A stretch of DNA of 6,095 bases from Clostridia bacterium (GCA_017382615.1 JAFNZX010000052.1:1-6095), one strand, 5' to 3'. Positions 1 to 5,812 are shown, numbered from the stretch's first letter. Translations and numbers: made by a program. The notes: generated by a model not told the origin, from the sequence alone.

Positions 1-361
1 GGGACGGCTTTTGCGTGACAGCGGGCGGTTTTGTCTGCTCTTCCGGCTCGGTCATCGTTTCATATTCCGAAGGACTATGCTCGGGCATGGGTGCAGCGGG
101 CAATTCTATCTCCTCCTGCACCTCAAACGTTTCCGTTTGCGCCCCGGAAAGATCGACAGCCTGCTCATGCTCCGAATTGACAAAACCGTGATCCTCTTCC
201 TCCCCCCTCTCGTCAAGCATGATAAGCAAATTTCTCGGCAACGGCGTTTGCACTGCAATATTCCGTATGGCAAAGCCTATGTACACGATTGCCAATACCG
301 ACAACGCACCGCATATTGGCACGCACATACGCGACCTTGCGATTTTTTGTATAAACTTCAT
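1..361 (-). CDS. Partial membrane-anchored protein with acidic, proline-containing linker (N-terminal 120 residues)
   Basis: Seen: on the minus strand an ATG at 361-359 opens a frame with no stop up to the window edge (120 full codons). A GGAGG ribosome binding site (367-371) sits 5 nt upstream, and a strong promoter lies further upstream at 422-450. The protein starts MKFIQKIARSR, followed by one hydrophobic segment at about residues 13-33 (VPICGALSVLAIVYIGFAI). The rest is a linker rich in Glu, Pro, Thr and Gln (about residues 50-120). This predicts a single-pass protein with a short cytoplasmic tail and an extracytoplasmic remainder. Any catalytic domain would lie beyond the left edge, so no function can be assigned. 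Inference: membrane-tethered M23 endopeptidases of the SpoIIQ type and other wall-associated clostridial proteins share this build, but nothing here proves that. The opposite-strand frame at 11-553 lacks a ribosome binding site and protein-like features. Confidence 0.75.
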   Translation of the reverse strand, partial: MKFIQKIARSRMCVPICGALSVLAIVYIGFAIRNIAVQTPLPRNLLIMLDERGEEEDHGFVNSEHEQAVDLSGAQTETFEVQEEIELPAAPMPEHSPSEYETMTEPEEQTKPPAVTQKPS

Positions 362-366
362 ACAAA

Positions 367-371
367 CCTCC
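367..371 (-). promoter_or_regulatory. Ribosome binding site of the leftward membrane protein
   Basis: On the minus strand GGAGG lies 5 nt before the ATG at 361. It supports the reading of this gene on the minus strand over the overlapping plus-strand frame. Confidence 0.75.
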
Positions 372-421
372 ATTCTGTAAAAAATACCTCAAATGAGAAA
401 TGCAAAGAAGACGTTATAAAT

Positions 422-450
422 ATTGTAACAGAAAACTCTTATGGGTGCAA
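422..450 (-). promoter_or_regulatory. Sigma-A-type promoter for the leftward gene
   Basis: Read on the minus strand: -35 box TTGCAC (450-445), a 17-nt spacer, and -10 box TACAAT (427-422) preceded by TGT, an extended -10. Transcription should start near 415, giving a leader of roughly 55 nt before the ATG at 361. Spacing and both boxes are close to the housekeeping consensus. Identified by eye only. Confidence 0.7.
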
Positions 451-485
451 GGAACAATATATGGTAATGAAATGTTGCAAAGCCC

Positions 486-514
486 TTGCAAATTGCCATA
501 TTTTGTGCTATACT
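486..514 (+). promoter_or_regulatory. Sigma-A-type promoter for maf
   Basis: -35 box TTGCAA (486-491), a 17-nt spacer, and -10 box TATACT (509-514) preceded by TGC, an extended -10. The start of transcription should be near 521, about 45 nt before the maf ATG. A second TTGCAA lies 11 bp upstream (475-480), and the short palindrome GCAAATTGC (488-496) overlaps the -35, so a repressor site here is conceivable. The -35 boxes of this and the leftward promoter are only about 35 bp apart, so the two may influence each other. Confidence 0.7.
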
Positions 515-533
515 TATTATTGGATTATTGTGG

Positions 534-547
534 ATAGGTATACCTAT
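534..547 (+). promoter_or_regulatory. 14-bp perfect palindrome in the maf leader, possible operator
   Basis: ATAGGTATACCTAT is a perfect palindrome with no spacer. It sits about 13-27 nt downstream of the predicted transcription start and ends 4 nt before the ribosome binding site of maf (552-556). A loopless palindrome makes a poor RNA hairpin, so binding of a dimeric repressor to the DNA is the more natural reading. No regulator is encoded beside it, and chance occurrence in AT-rich leader DNA cannot be excluded. Confidence 0.35.
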
Positions 548-551
548 TTAT

Positions 552-556
552 AGGAG
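552..556 (+). promoter_or_regulatory. Ribosome binding site that fixes the maf start
   Basis: AGGAG lies 10 nt before the ATG at 567. The frame stays open upstream to a TTG at 486, but that codon lies inside the promoter -35 box, so the start at 567 is the credible one. Confidence 0.75.
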
Positions 557-566
557 AATAAACAAG

Positions 567-1175
567 ATGAAAGTAATTTTGGCATCCAAATCGCCCCGCC
601 GTAAGGAAATCCTTGAAACGTTGGGGATACGTTTTACCGTTATGACCGCGGACACAGACGAATGCAGCACGCAAACCGATCCCGCGCTGCTGGTTGAGCA
701 GCTTGCCTTGCAAAAGGCAACGGACGTGCAGGACCTGCTTGACGCGCAGAACAAGCTGCAGCCCGACACGCTGATCATTGCATCCGACACCGTGGTTGCG
801 CTGAACGGCGAAATTTTGGGAAAGCCGCGCGATAAGGACGATGCGCGCCGCATGATCAGAGGACTGCAAAATACCACGCACCACGTGCTTTCCGGCATTG
901 CGTTTTGCTATTTTGACGCACAGGGCAACAGAAAAGGTGCAGTTTCGCACGCCTCCACCGCCGTGCATTTCGGACCGATGAGTGATGCGGACATTGAGCT
1001 TTACGTCAGCTCCGATGAGCCTTACGACAAGGCAGGTGCGTACGCCATTCAAGGGCTTGCCGGCAGATGGATTACGGGCATTGAGGGTGATTATTTCAAC
1101 GTGGTGGGACTTCCCGTCAACATCATGTGCGAGCTTGCAAAGCATGCGTTTGGCATTGATTTGTTGAGATTATAA
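567..1175 (+). CDS. maf: Maf nucleotide pyrophosphatase, YhdE (dTTP/UTP) type
   Basis: 202 residues, the usual family length. Known for the family: Maf proteins hydrolyse nucleoside triphosphates, including modified ones, to monophosphates and pyrophosphate in the cytoplasm; they act in house-cleaning and have been linked to septum inhibition in Bacillus. Seen: the N-terminal substrate motif SKSPRR (residues 7-12) after a short beta strand, an acidic DE at 31-32, the catalytic-site ASDT at 72-75 (Asp74), GKP at 85-87, THHVLSG at 104-110, and the block KAGAYAIQG (155-163) followed by IEGDYFNVVGLPV (172-184). The last two blocks mark the YhdE subfamily, which prefers dTTP and UTP, rather than the YceF subfamily. 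One small variation is Ala160 where Gly is common (GAYGIQG). The start at ATG 567 is chosen because the protein begins exactly at the conserved strand and has AGGAG 10 nt upstream. It has its own promoter (486-514). Maf genes often neighbour mre genes in Bacillota, which fits the downstream cluster. Function from motifs is secure. Confidence 0.95.
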   Translation: MKVILASKSPRRKEILETLGIRFTVMTADTDECSTQTDPALLVEQLALQKATDVQDLLDAQNKLQPDTLIIASDTVVALNGEILGKPRDKDDARRMIRGLQNTTHHVLSGIAFCYFDAQGNRKGAVSHASTAVHFGPMSDADIELYVSSDEPYDKAGAYAIQGLAGRWITGIEGDYFNVVGLPVNIMCELAKHAFGIDLLRL

Positions 1176-1185
1176 ATCAAGTCCC

Positions 1186-1213
1186 GTAGGGGCGCATTCT
1201 ATATGCGCCTGTA
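1186..1213 (+). repeat. GTAGGGG palindromic repeat, copy 1
   Basis: A 28-bp unit beginning GTAGGGGCGCATTC, 10 bp after the maf stop. It folds as GGCGCAT (1191-1197) paired with ATGCGCC (1203-1209), loop TCTAT. A near-identical unit on the opposite strand ends the window (6067-6095). The two differ at paired positions (C-G here, A-T there), so pairing is kept. There is no T tract, so it is not a standard intrinsic terminator, although it could stabilise the 3' end of the maf mRNA. Confidence 0.75.
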
Positions 1214-1253
1214 AAACTAAACGTTTATAAAAATACAATAAATATTCAGACCT

Positions 1254-1355
1254 GTAGGGGCGACCAGTGGTCGTCCAACCGTACGGGCTTATATCGTATT
1301 CCCACAATACAACGTCTAAACGAGATTACTCGGGACGACCACTGGTCGCCCCTAC
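1254..1355. repeat. 102-bp inverted-repeat element with perfect 23-bp ends (MITE- or REP-pair-like)
   Basis: The first 23 bp (1254-1276, starting GTAGGGGCGACC) are the exact reverse complement of the last 23 bp (1333-1355, ending GGTCGCCCCTAC). Each arm is also palindromic by itself around CGACCAGTGGTCG. The 56-bp centre (1277-1332) has no coding potential that I can see. The GTAGGGGCG ends match the start of the repeat at 1186, so the elements are related. No target-site duplication is visible in the flanks. The arrangement resembles paired REP-like palindromes or a small non-autonomous element. It separates maf from the mreB-like gene and could fold into a strong hairpin in a read-through transcript. 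Confidence 0.85.
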
Positions 1356-1411
1356 GTTGGATTTTCTACGCACAGCGTATTATGCCCAAAGGGCAATCAT
1401 AACTTTTACGA

Positions 1412-1419
1412 AAGGAGGG
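1412..1419 (+). promoter_or_regulatory. Strong ribosome binding site of the mreB-like gene
   Basis: AAGGAGGG lies 10 nt before the ATG at 1430 and is nearly fully complementary to the 3' end of 16S rRNA. It supports this start, after which the phosphate-1 motif begins at residue 8, as is normal for the family. Confidence 0.85.
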
Positions 1420-1429
1420 AGAGCATCCC

Positions 1430-2437
1430 ATGGCAAGACACTTAGGTATCGATCTCGGTACGTCAAATACGCGCTTCTGGCTCAAGGAAAAAGGCATTCT
1501 TTTGCGCTCTCCCTCTGCCGTAGCCATTGATAACAAGACCCGTGAGGTGGTCGCCGTGGGCAGCGACGCACGGCGCATGGTGGGAAAAACTCCCGTCCAT
1601 CTCTCGGCATACAGACCCGTACAGGATAGCGTGGTCACCAACCTGGAGGTCACCTCCACCATGCTGCACGAATTTTTCGTGCGCACCAACTGCACGGGAT
1701 TTTTTCACAAGCCCGTGGTGCTTGCTGCAAGCCCTTACCGCTTGACTGACGTGGAGCGTCTTGCCATTGAAACCGCTATTTTAGACGCGGGCGCAAAGTC
1801 GGTTGCCATGATTGACGCCCCCTTGGCAGCAGCTCTCGGTGCAGGATTGCGCATTTCCGATCCGCGCGGCTGCATGATTTGCGATATCGGCGGCGGCACG
1901 ACCGAAATCGCCGTAATCAGCTCCGGCGGCATCGTACGCGCAAAATCTCTGCGCGTGGGCGGTGATAAATTTGACCAGGCGATCATGAATTATTGCAAAT
2001 ACCGCAAGGATCTGATCGTGGGCGATACGGCTGCTGAGATGGCAAAGCGTCAACTGGCGGTTGCCACACCCGATATCAATCGCGGCAGCATGCAAATTTT
2101 TGGCAGAAACGTACGCACGGGGCTTGCCACCACGCAAACCATTGCATCAGGTGAGGTATGTCAGGCTTTGCGCGCTCCCATAGAAGCCATTATTCGCGCC
2201 ATTGTCACCACCATTGAAGAAACACCTCCCGAAATTGCAGGCGATATTTTCGACTTTGGCATTATACTGACCGGAGGAGGCGCCAATATTCCCGGTCTGG
2301 CAGCGCATATTTCCAAGAGCGTTGGCGTGCGCGTAACCGTGGCAAAGCATCCTACCGACGCGGTTTGCCAGGGACTTGGAAAATTTATTGAATATCCCAA
2401 GCTGACCTCCAAGCAGCTGATTTACCGTTCGAGGTGA
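1430..2437 (+). CDS. mreB: MreB-family actin-like rod-shape protein with a missing catalytic glutamate
   Basis: 335 residues, usual length for MreB, which forms membrane-bound filaments that guide peptidoglycan synthesis during elongation. Seen: phosphate-1 DLGTSNT (8-14), GKTP (52-55), phosphate-2 DIGGGTTEIAVIS (152-164), GGDKFDQAI (177-185), AAEMAK (201-206) and the adenosine motif LTGGGANIPGL (280-290). These place it in MreB rather than FtsA or Hsp70. Two Phe at 91-92 (GFFHKP) align with the hydrophobic loop that inserts in the membrane in Thermotoga MreB (LFKP); there is no N-terminal amphipathic helix. Odd: the conserved IEEPMAAAIGAG is IDAPLAAALGAG (128-139), so Ala130 replaces the catalytic Glu (second Glu of EEP, equivalent to the Hsp70 NEP Glu). 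DGVIAD is also altered, to DSVVTN (66-71), and NEPS to RSPS. ATP binding looks intact while hydrolysis may be impaired. It could be a divergent paralogue of a canonical MreB encoded elsewhere. It overlaps the translation signals of the next gene. Confidence 0.9.
   Translation: MARHLGIDLGTSNTRFWLKEKGILLRSPSAVAIDNKTREVVAVGSDARRMVGKTPVHLSAYRPVQDSVVTNLEVTSTMLHEFFVRTNCTGFFHKPVVLAASPYRLTDVERLAIETAILDAGAKSVAMIDAPLAAALGAGLRISDPRGCMICDIGGGTTEIAVISSGGIVRAKSLRVGGDKFDQAIMNYCKYRKDLIVGDTAAEMAKRQLAVATPDINRGSMQIFGRNVRTGLATTQTIASGEVCQALRAPIEAIIRAIVTTIEETPPEIAGDIFDFGIILTGGGANIPGLAAHISKSVGVRVTVAKHPTDAVCQGLGKFIEYPKLTSKQLIYRSR
2431..2436 (+). promoter_or_regulatory. Ribosome binding site of the PBP2 gene, overlapping the mreB-like stop codon
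   Basis: GAGGTG runs into the TGA stop (2435-2437), and the ATG follows at 2441. Ribosomes ending on the mreB-like gene would land on the next start, so translational coupling is likely, giving linked amounts of the two proteins. Confidence 0.65.
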
Positions 2438-2440
2438 GCA

Positions 2441-4519
2441 ATGGAACGAAACAATAAGATTTCTTACAGAATTTTTATTCTCACCGGCATTTTCTTTTTG
2501 ATCTGCTTTTTATACGTATTTCGACTTGCGGGCATTGTGCTGACCGAGGAAGCACCCGAAATCAAGGATCATACCTATCAATACGTCACAATCAAGGCAG
2601 CGCGCGGACAGATCTATGACCGTAACGGCGTGCCGCTGGTCACCAATCGCTACATCAATGAGCTGATTATTGACGATCAGACCCTGCCGGACAAGCACGC
2701 AGAACGCAACAAGGCACTTTTGAACCTTTTGTTCGTATTCAATAACACAAACGATGCAGATAAGCGCGTGCAGGATTCCTATCCCTTTGTCGGCACGTAT
2801 CCGAATCTGACCTACGCACCGGAGATTTTTGAGGACACCACCCTGCGCTACAGGCTTGTGCGCCGCATTGCGGCAAACGAGATTGAGGACGGCGTGAAAA
2901 CGCACACGGTGACCGCTTTGGAGGCGTTTTATGCCGAAAATCCAAATGAGTTTCCCACGGAGCAGGAGCTGATTGCATTTTTTTTGAAAAAATACGGCAT
3001 GCATGAGGGAAACCGCGACAAAATTGCGTATACCGACGCGCAAATCGACGCGCTTTTGCGTTTATATTACGATATGGAGTGCAATAATTTCGGTGGCATG
3101 AACCACTACGTGTTTGCCACGGATGTCTCCATTGTCACAATGACCAAGTTAGAGGAGCGCGGCATTGACGGCGTGTCCTTTACATTTGCCGTGCAAAGAC
3201 AGTACGAATACCCCGGCTACGCCTCCCACATCTTAGGCACGATCGGACAGATTTATGCCGAGGACTGGGAGCACTACAAGGAGCTTGGCTATAACATGAA
3301 CGATTACGTTGGTATTTCAGGCTGTGAATACGCCTTTGAGCAGTATTTGCGCGGCATTGACGGCGTAAAGGTCATGGAATTTGACGCAGACGGCAACTTA
3401 GTAGACGAATACTATAAAAAAACGCCCATTGCGGGCAACGACGTCTATCTAACCATTGATATAGAGCTGCAGATCGCTGCCGAGGACGGGCTTGCAGAAA
3501 ACATCAAGTACATCCGCGACCGTGGCTATAATAAGGACTGCGAGTCCGGTTCCTTGGTTGCCATGCATCCGGGCACGGGTGAGGTGCTGGCAATTGCATC
3601 CTACCCCACGTTTGATCTGACCACCTACAATAAGGATTACAGCGATTTGCATGCAGACCCTGCGCAGCCGCTTTACAATCGCGCGCTGCAGGGACTTTAC
3701 GCTCCCGGCTCTACCTTTAAGCTGGGTATGGTGGTTGCAGGCATGCAGGAGGGTGTGGTAAATGCCTCCTCCACATTGCTTTGTGAGGGCACTTACAGAG
3801 GGCTTGGCAGTGGCTATCAGCCCAAATGCACGGGCGTGCACGGACAGATCAATGCACCAAACGCCATTTGCGTATCGTGCAACTGCTATTTCTACGAGCT
3901 TGGCAGGCAGCTGGGCATTACCAAAATGAACAAATACTGCGATTTTTACGGATTGGGACAAAAGACGGGAATTGAGCTTTACGAGGAGGTTGGCATTCTG
4001 GCAGGTGAAGCCTATCGAGAGCAAAACGGTCTGACTACCTGGATGCCGGGTGACACCGTTGCCGCCGCAATTGGACAATCGGATAATTTATTCACACCCA
4101 TACAAATTGCCTCCTACGTTTGTACCGTGCTCAACGGCGGTACGCGCTATTCCGCGCACCTTTTACACTCGGTCAACACTTATTTTACAAACGAAACCAT
4201 TCACAAACCCACGCCGCAGGTGCTCTGTGAGCTGAGTATTTCACAAAATACGTTGGATACAGTCAAATACGGCATGAAGCTCATGGTAGAGGACAGTGCA
4301 ACAGTCAGCAGAAATATGCAAAATGTGCCGGTCACGGTGGGCGGCAAGACGGGTACGGCGCAGGTTGGCGGAAATCAGATTGATAATGCGGTGTTTGTGT
4401 GCGCAGCCCCCTATAATGCCCCCGAGATTGTCATTTCCGTCGTCATTGAACACGGTGCGGGCGGCTCGTATTCCTCCCTTAGTGCAGCAAGAGTTCTTGA
4501 AGCATACTATGAAAATTGA
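2441..4519 (+). CDS. mrdA: Class B penicillin-binding protein, PBP2-type D,D-transpeptidase
   Basis: 692 residues. Known: class B PBPs cross-link peptidoglycan outside the membrane, working with a SEDS glycosyltransferase (RodA or FtsW). Seen: one transmembrane segment (about 10-34) after a short basic tail; the class B signature RGQIYDRNG (55-63); a long N-terminal dimerisation/pedestal region to about 330, including the insert with EFPTEQELIAFFLKKYG and the conserved YVGISGCEYAFEQYLRG (289 onward); then a transpeptidase domain (about 375-690). Catalytic motifs are complete: S424-T-F-K427 (acylated Ser424), S479-C-N481 and K636-T-G-T639. GQSDNLFTPIQIA fits the usual GQ...TPLQ block. There is no PASTA domain, which argues against a SpoVD type. 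Its place directly after an mreB-like gene favours the elongation enzyme PBP2 over the division enzyme FtsI. It starts 3 nt after the mreB-like stop; mreC and mreD, normally between them, are missing. The enzyme appears active. The exact name (mrdA/pbpA) rests on context. Confidence 0.92.
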   Translation: MERNNKISYRIFILTGIFFLICFLYVFRLAGIVLTEEAPEIKDHTYQYVTIKAARGQIYDRNGVPLVTNRYINELIIDDQTLPDKHAERNKALLNLLFVFNNTNDADKRVQDSYPFVGTYPNLTYAPEIFEDTTLRYRLVRRIAANEIEDGVKTHTVTALEAFYAENPNEFPTEQELIAFFLKKYGMHEGNRDKIAYTDAQIDALLRLYYDMECNNFGGMNHYVFATDVSIVTMTKLEERGIDGVSFTFAVQRQYEYPGYASHILGTIGQIYAEDWEHYKELGYNMNDYVGISGCEYAFEQYLRGIDGVKVMEFDADGNLVDEYYKKTPIAGNDVYLTIDIELQIAAEDGLAENIKYIRDRGYNKDCESGSLVAMHPGTGEVLAIASYPTFDLTTYNKDYSDLHADPAQPLYNRALQGLYAPGSTFKLGMVVAGMQEGVVNASSTLLCEGTYRGLGSGYQPKCTGVHGQINAPNAICVSCNCYFYELGRQLGITKMNKYCDFYGLGQKTGIELYEEVGILAGEAYREQNGLTTWMPGDTVAAAIGQSDNLFTPIQIASYVCTVLNGGTRYSAHLLHSVNTYFTNETIHKPTPQVLCELSISQNTLDTVKYGMKLMVEDSATVSRNMQNVPVTVGGKTGTAQVGGNQIDNAVFVCAAPYNAPEIVISVVIEHGAGGSYSSLSAARVLEAYYEN

Positions 4520-4527
4520 TCTCTTTG

Positions 4528-4533
4528 AAAGGA
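4528..4533 (+). promoter_or_regulatory. Ribosome binding site that fixes the lipoprotein start
   Basis: AAAGGA lies 8 nt before the ATG at 4542. The frame is open further upstream inside the PBP gene, with an in-frame ATG at 4509, but only the start at 4542 gives a proper lipoprotein signal peptide (MKKIICLVFV). Confidence 0.75.
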
Positions 4534-4541
4534 ATTGCTTT

Positions 4542-5678
4542 ATGAAAAAAATTATTTGTCTTGTATTTGTCATTTGTTTGATTTCTGCGTCGTTCGTTTC
4601 CTGCGGCAGTATCAATCGCAATAAAGCGCAAAAGCTGATTGATCAAGGTGATTACGAAGCCGCTTACGAAATGCTCTCAGAAATGAAAAACAATAAAAAG
4701 GCGCAAGCACTTTTGCAAAACTTTCAATACGTATTGGTTAAGAGAGAGAACGGCTATCTGATATCGTCAAACCCTGCCCTTGAAACAGTTTTTACGTACA
4801 ACGAGCATGGCTTGCTTTGCAAATCGGAGAGTAAAAATGACGTATTTGAATATGAGTACGACCAAAACAAGCGTCTTGTTAAAATGCTCTATAACGGCAG
4901 CTTGAACAATGAATACGAGTATGACGATAAAGGAAATCTCATCAAGCATACAAGCTGGTCGGGCAAATTTCCCCAGTTCGGCTATGAATATACCTATGAC
5001 GATCAAGGACGTTTGATCAAGGAGGTCGTGCTGAACGGCGATTATGATTTTGATACCCTGCGGGTATCCTACACCACCGAGTATACCTACGACAAGGACG
5101 GCAATATGACCTCCCGGACGTGGACGTATCAAAACGGCAGCACAACAAGAACCGATTACACCTATGACAAGGACGGCAATCTCATTCGTGAAAAAACGGG
5201 TGAAATCATTGTCGTAGAATACGTATATGATAAGCGCGGCAATCTCTTGGAAGAAAACTATCAGGATGCCACGGTACAGTACACGTACGACAAGGACGGC
5301 AATTTGATCAAAAAGAAGCGCGATGAACAGGTGAACACGACGTCGGAATACGTAAACGAATACTTTTATGACGAAAACGGACGTTTGATTAAGGAAACGT
5401 ACCAAGGGTACGGCATGTCTGTCAGCCAAGAGGTCAAAACAACGACCCTTTATTCATACGATCAGGATGGCAATCTGATCAAAAAAGACGAAAGCCGCAT
5501 CACGGGAGCAAATCTATACGTAACCAATTTCACGTATGATAGTAACGGAAATCTGATTGAGTTTATCGAATCGAGCGTGGGCAGTCAAACCTACGTTTCC
5601 AAAATGGAATATCAGCTTGTATACGTGCCGTACCCCATTCACGAAAGCATTTTTGGGATCATTCACCCCGAGCGGTAA
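4542..5678 (+). CDS. YD-repeat (RHS-type) lipoprotein
   Basis: 378 residues. Seen: a lipoprotein signal peptide (1-20: two Lys, a hydrophobic core, then SFVS) before Cys21, the expected lipidation site, so the mature protein should be anchored on the outer face of the membrane. Residues 28-60 form an amphipathic helical pair with TPR-like spacing (KLIDQGDYEAAYEMLSEM). Residues 84-340 hold eleven repeats of the type YTYDKDGNLIK, which in RHS/YD proteins form beta-hairpins that build a spiral or shell. The C-terminal tail (341-378) is short and has no toxin domain, no RHS core and no second membrane anchor. Known: long YD proteins encapsulate toxins or bind carbohydrates; short lipoprotein versions have no settled function. 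It lies 22 nt after the PBP2 stop on the same strand with no evident promoter, so it is probably co-transcribed. A role at the cell surface or wall is inferred from anchoring and context only. Its DNA looks more AT-rich than maf or mreB. Confidence 0.88.
   Translation: MKKIICLVFVICLISASFVSCGSINRNKAQKLIDQGDYEAAYEMLSEMKNNKKAQALLQNFQYVLVKRENGYLISSNPALETVFTYNEHGLLCKSESKNDVFEYEYDQNKRLVKMLYNGSLNNEYEYDDKGNLIKHTSWSGKFPQFGYEYTYDDQGRLIKEVVLNGDYDFDTLRVSYTTEYTYDKDGNMTSRTWTYQNGSTTRTDYTYDKDGNLIREKTGEIIVVEYVYDKRGNLLEENYQDATVQYTYDKDGNLIKKKRDEQVNTTSEYVNEYFYDENGRLIKETYQGYGMSVSQEVKTTTLYSYDQDGNLIKKDESRITGANLYVTNFTYDSNGNLIEFIESSVGSQTYVSKMEYQLVYVPYPIHESIFGIIHPER
4791..5561 (+). repeat. Eleven tandem YD-repeat units in the lipoprotein gene
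   Basis: Each unit encodes (Y/F)xYDxxGxL(I/V)K followed by a variable segment of about 8-20 residues. The units begin at about residues 84, 104, 125, 149, 181, 206, 227, 247, 274, 304 and 330. At DNA level the 15-mer GACAAGGACGGCAAT occurs exactly three times (5091-5105, 5166-5180, 5289-5303), with spacings of 75 and 123 bp, both multiples of three. Recombination between copies would therefore remove or add whole repeats in frame. Confidence 0.85.
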
Positions 5679-5812
5679 CAAAAATGCGGTCGTGTGAAAA
5701 AACAGCGCGCGTTCGCATAACTCTGTATTGCGTTATTATATGACGAGTATGCGACGCGAGCGAGAAAGAGAAAGTGACCCCCGGAGTGAAGCGTAACAGG
5801 GACGCAAAATAA
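5679..5812. other. Gene-free stretch leading into the inverted-repeat element
   Basis: I see no gene here. The stretch holds short purine-rich sequence (GAGAAAGAGAAAGTGACCCCC, up to about 5781) and then the start of a hairpin, GGGACG (5799-5804) paired with CGTCCC (5815-5820). Its last part, ACGCAAAATAAGCCGTCCC, has an inverted counterpart at 6006-6024, so the repeat element may reach back to about 5799. No intrinsic terminator with a T tract follows the lipoprotein stop. Confidence 0.5.

Noticed and set aside
11..553. Plus-strand open frame of 180 residues across the left region
   Set aside because: It overlaps the minus-strand gene that has a ribosome binding site, promoter and membrane anchor. 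It has no ribosome binding site, unusual composition, and runs through both promoters.
1357..1383. Possible promoter before the mreB-like gene (TTGGAT, TATTAT)
   Set aside because: The spacer is only 15 nt and the -35 is weak. A promoter for the cluster is expected in 1176-1411, but I cannot place it with confidence.
1384..1394. GCCC-AAA-GGGC hairpin before the mreB-like gene
   Set aside because: Only a 4-bp stem with a 3-nt loop, without T tract or other riboswitch-like structure; expected by chance.
2510..3043. Long minus-strand frames inside the PBP2 gene (also 3449-4078) and inside maf, the mreB-like gene and the YD gene
   Set aside because: They lie opposite well-supported genes, lack ribosome binding sites and show no family motifs; the YD-gene frame merely mirrors the repeat pattern.
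4296..4541. N-terminal extension of the YD lipoprotein into the PBP2 gene
   Set aside because: The open frame continues upstream but is Arg-rich and overlaps the conserved PBP2 C-terminus; the signal peptide and ribosome binding site place the start at 4542.
4542..5678. RHS polymorphic toxin or contact-dependent inhibition system
   Set aside because: There is no RHS core motif, no C-terminal toxin domain and no immunity gene after it; the protein is short and lipid-anchored.
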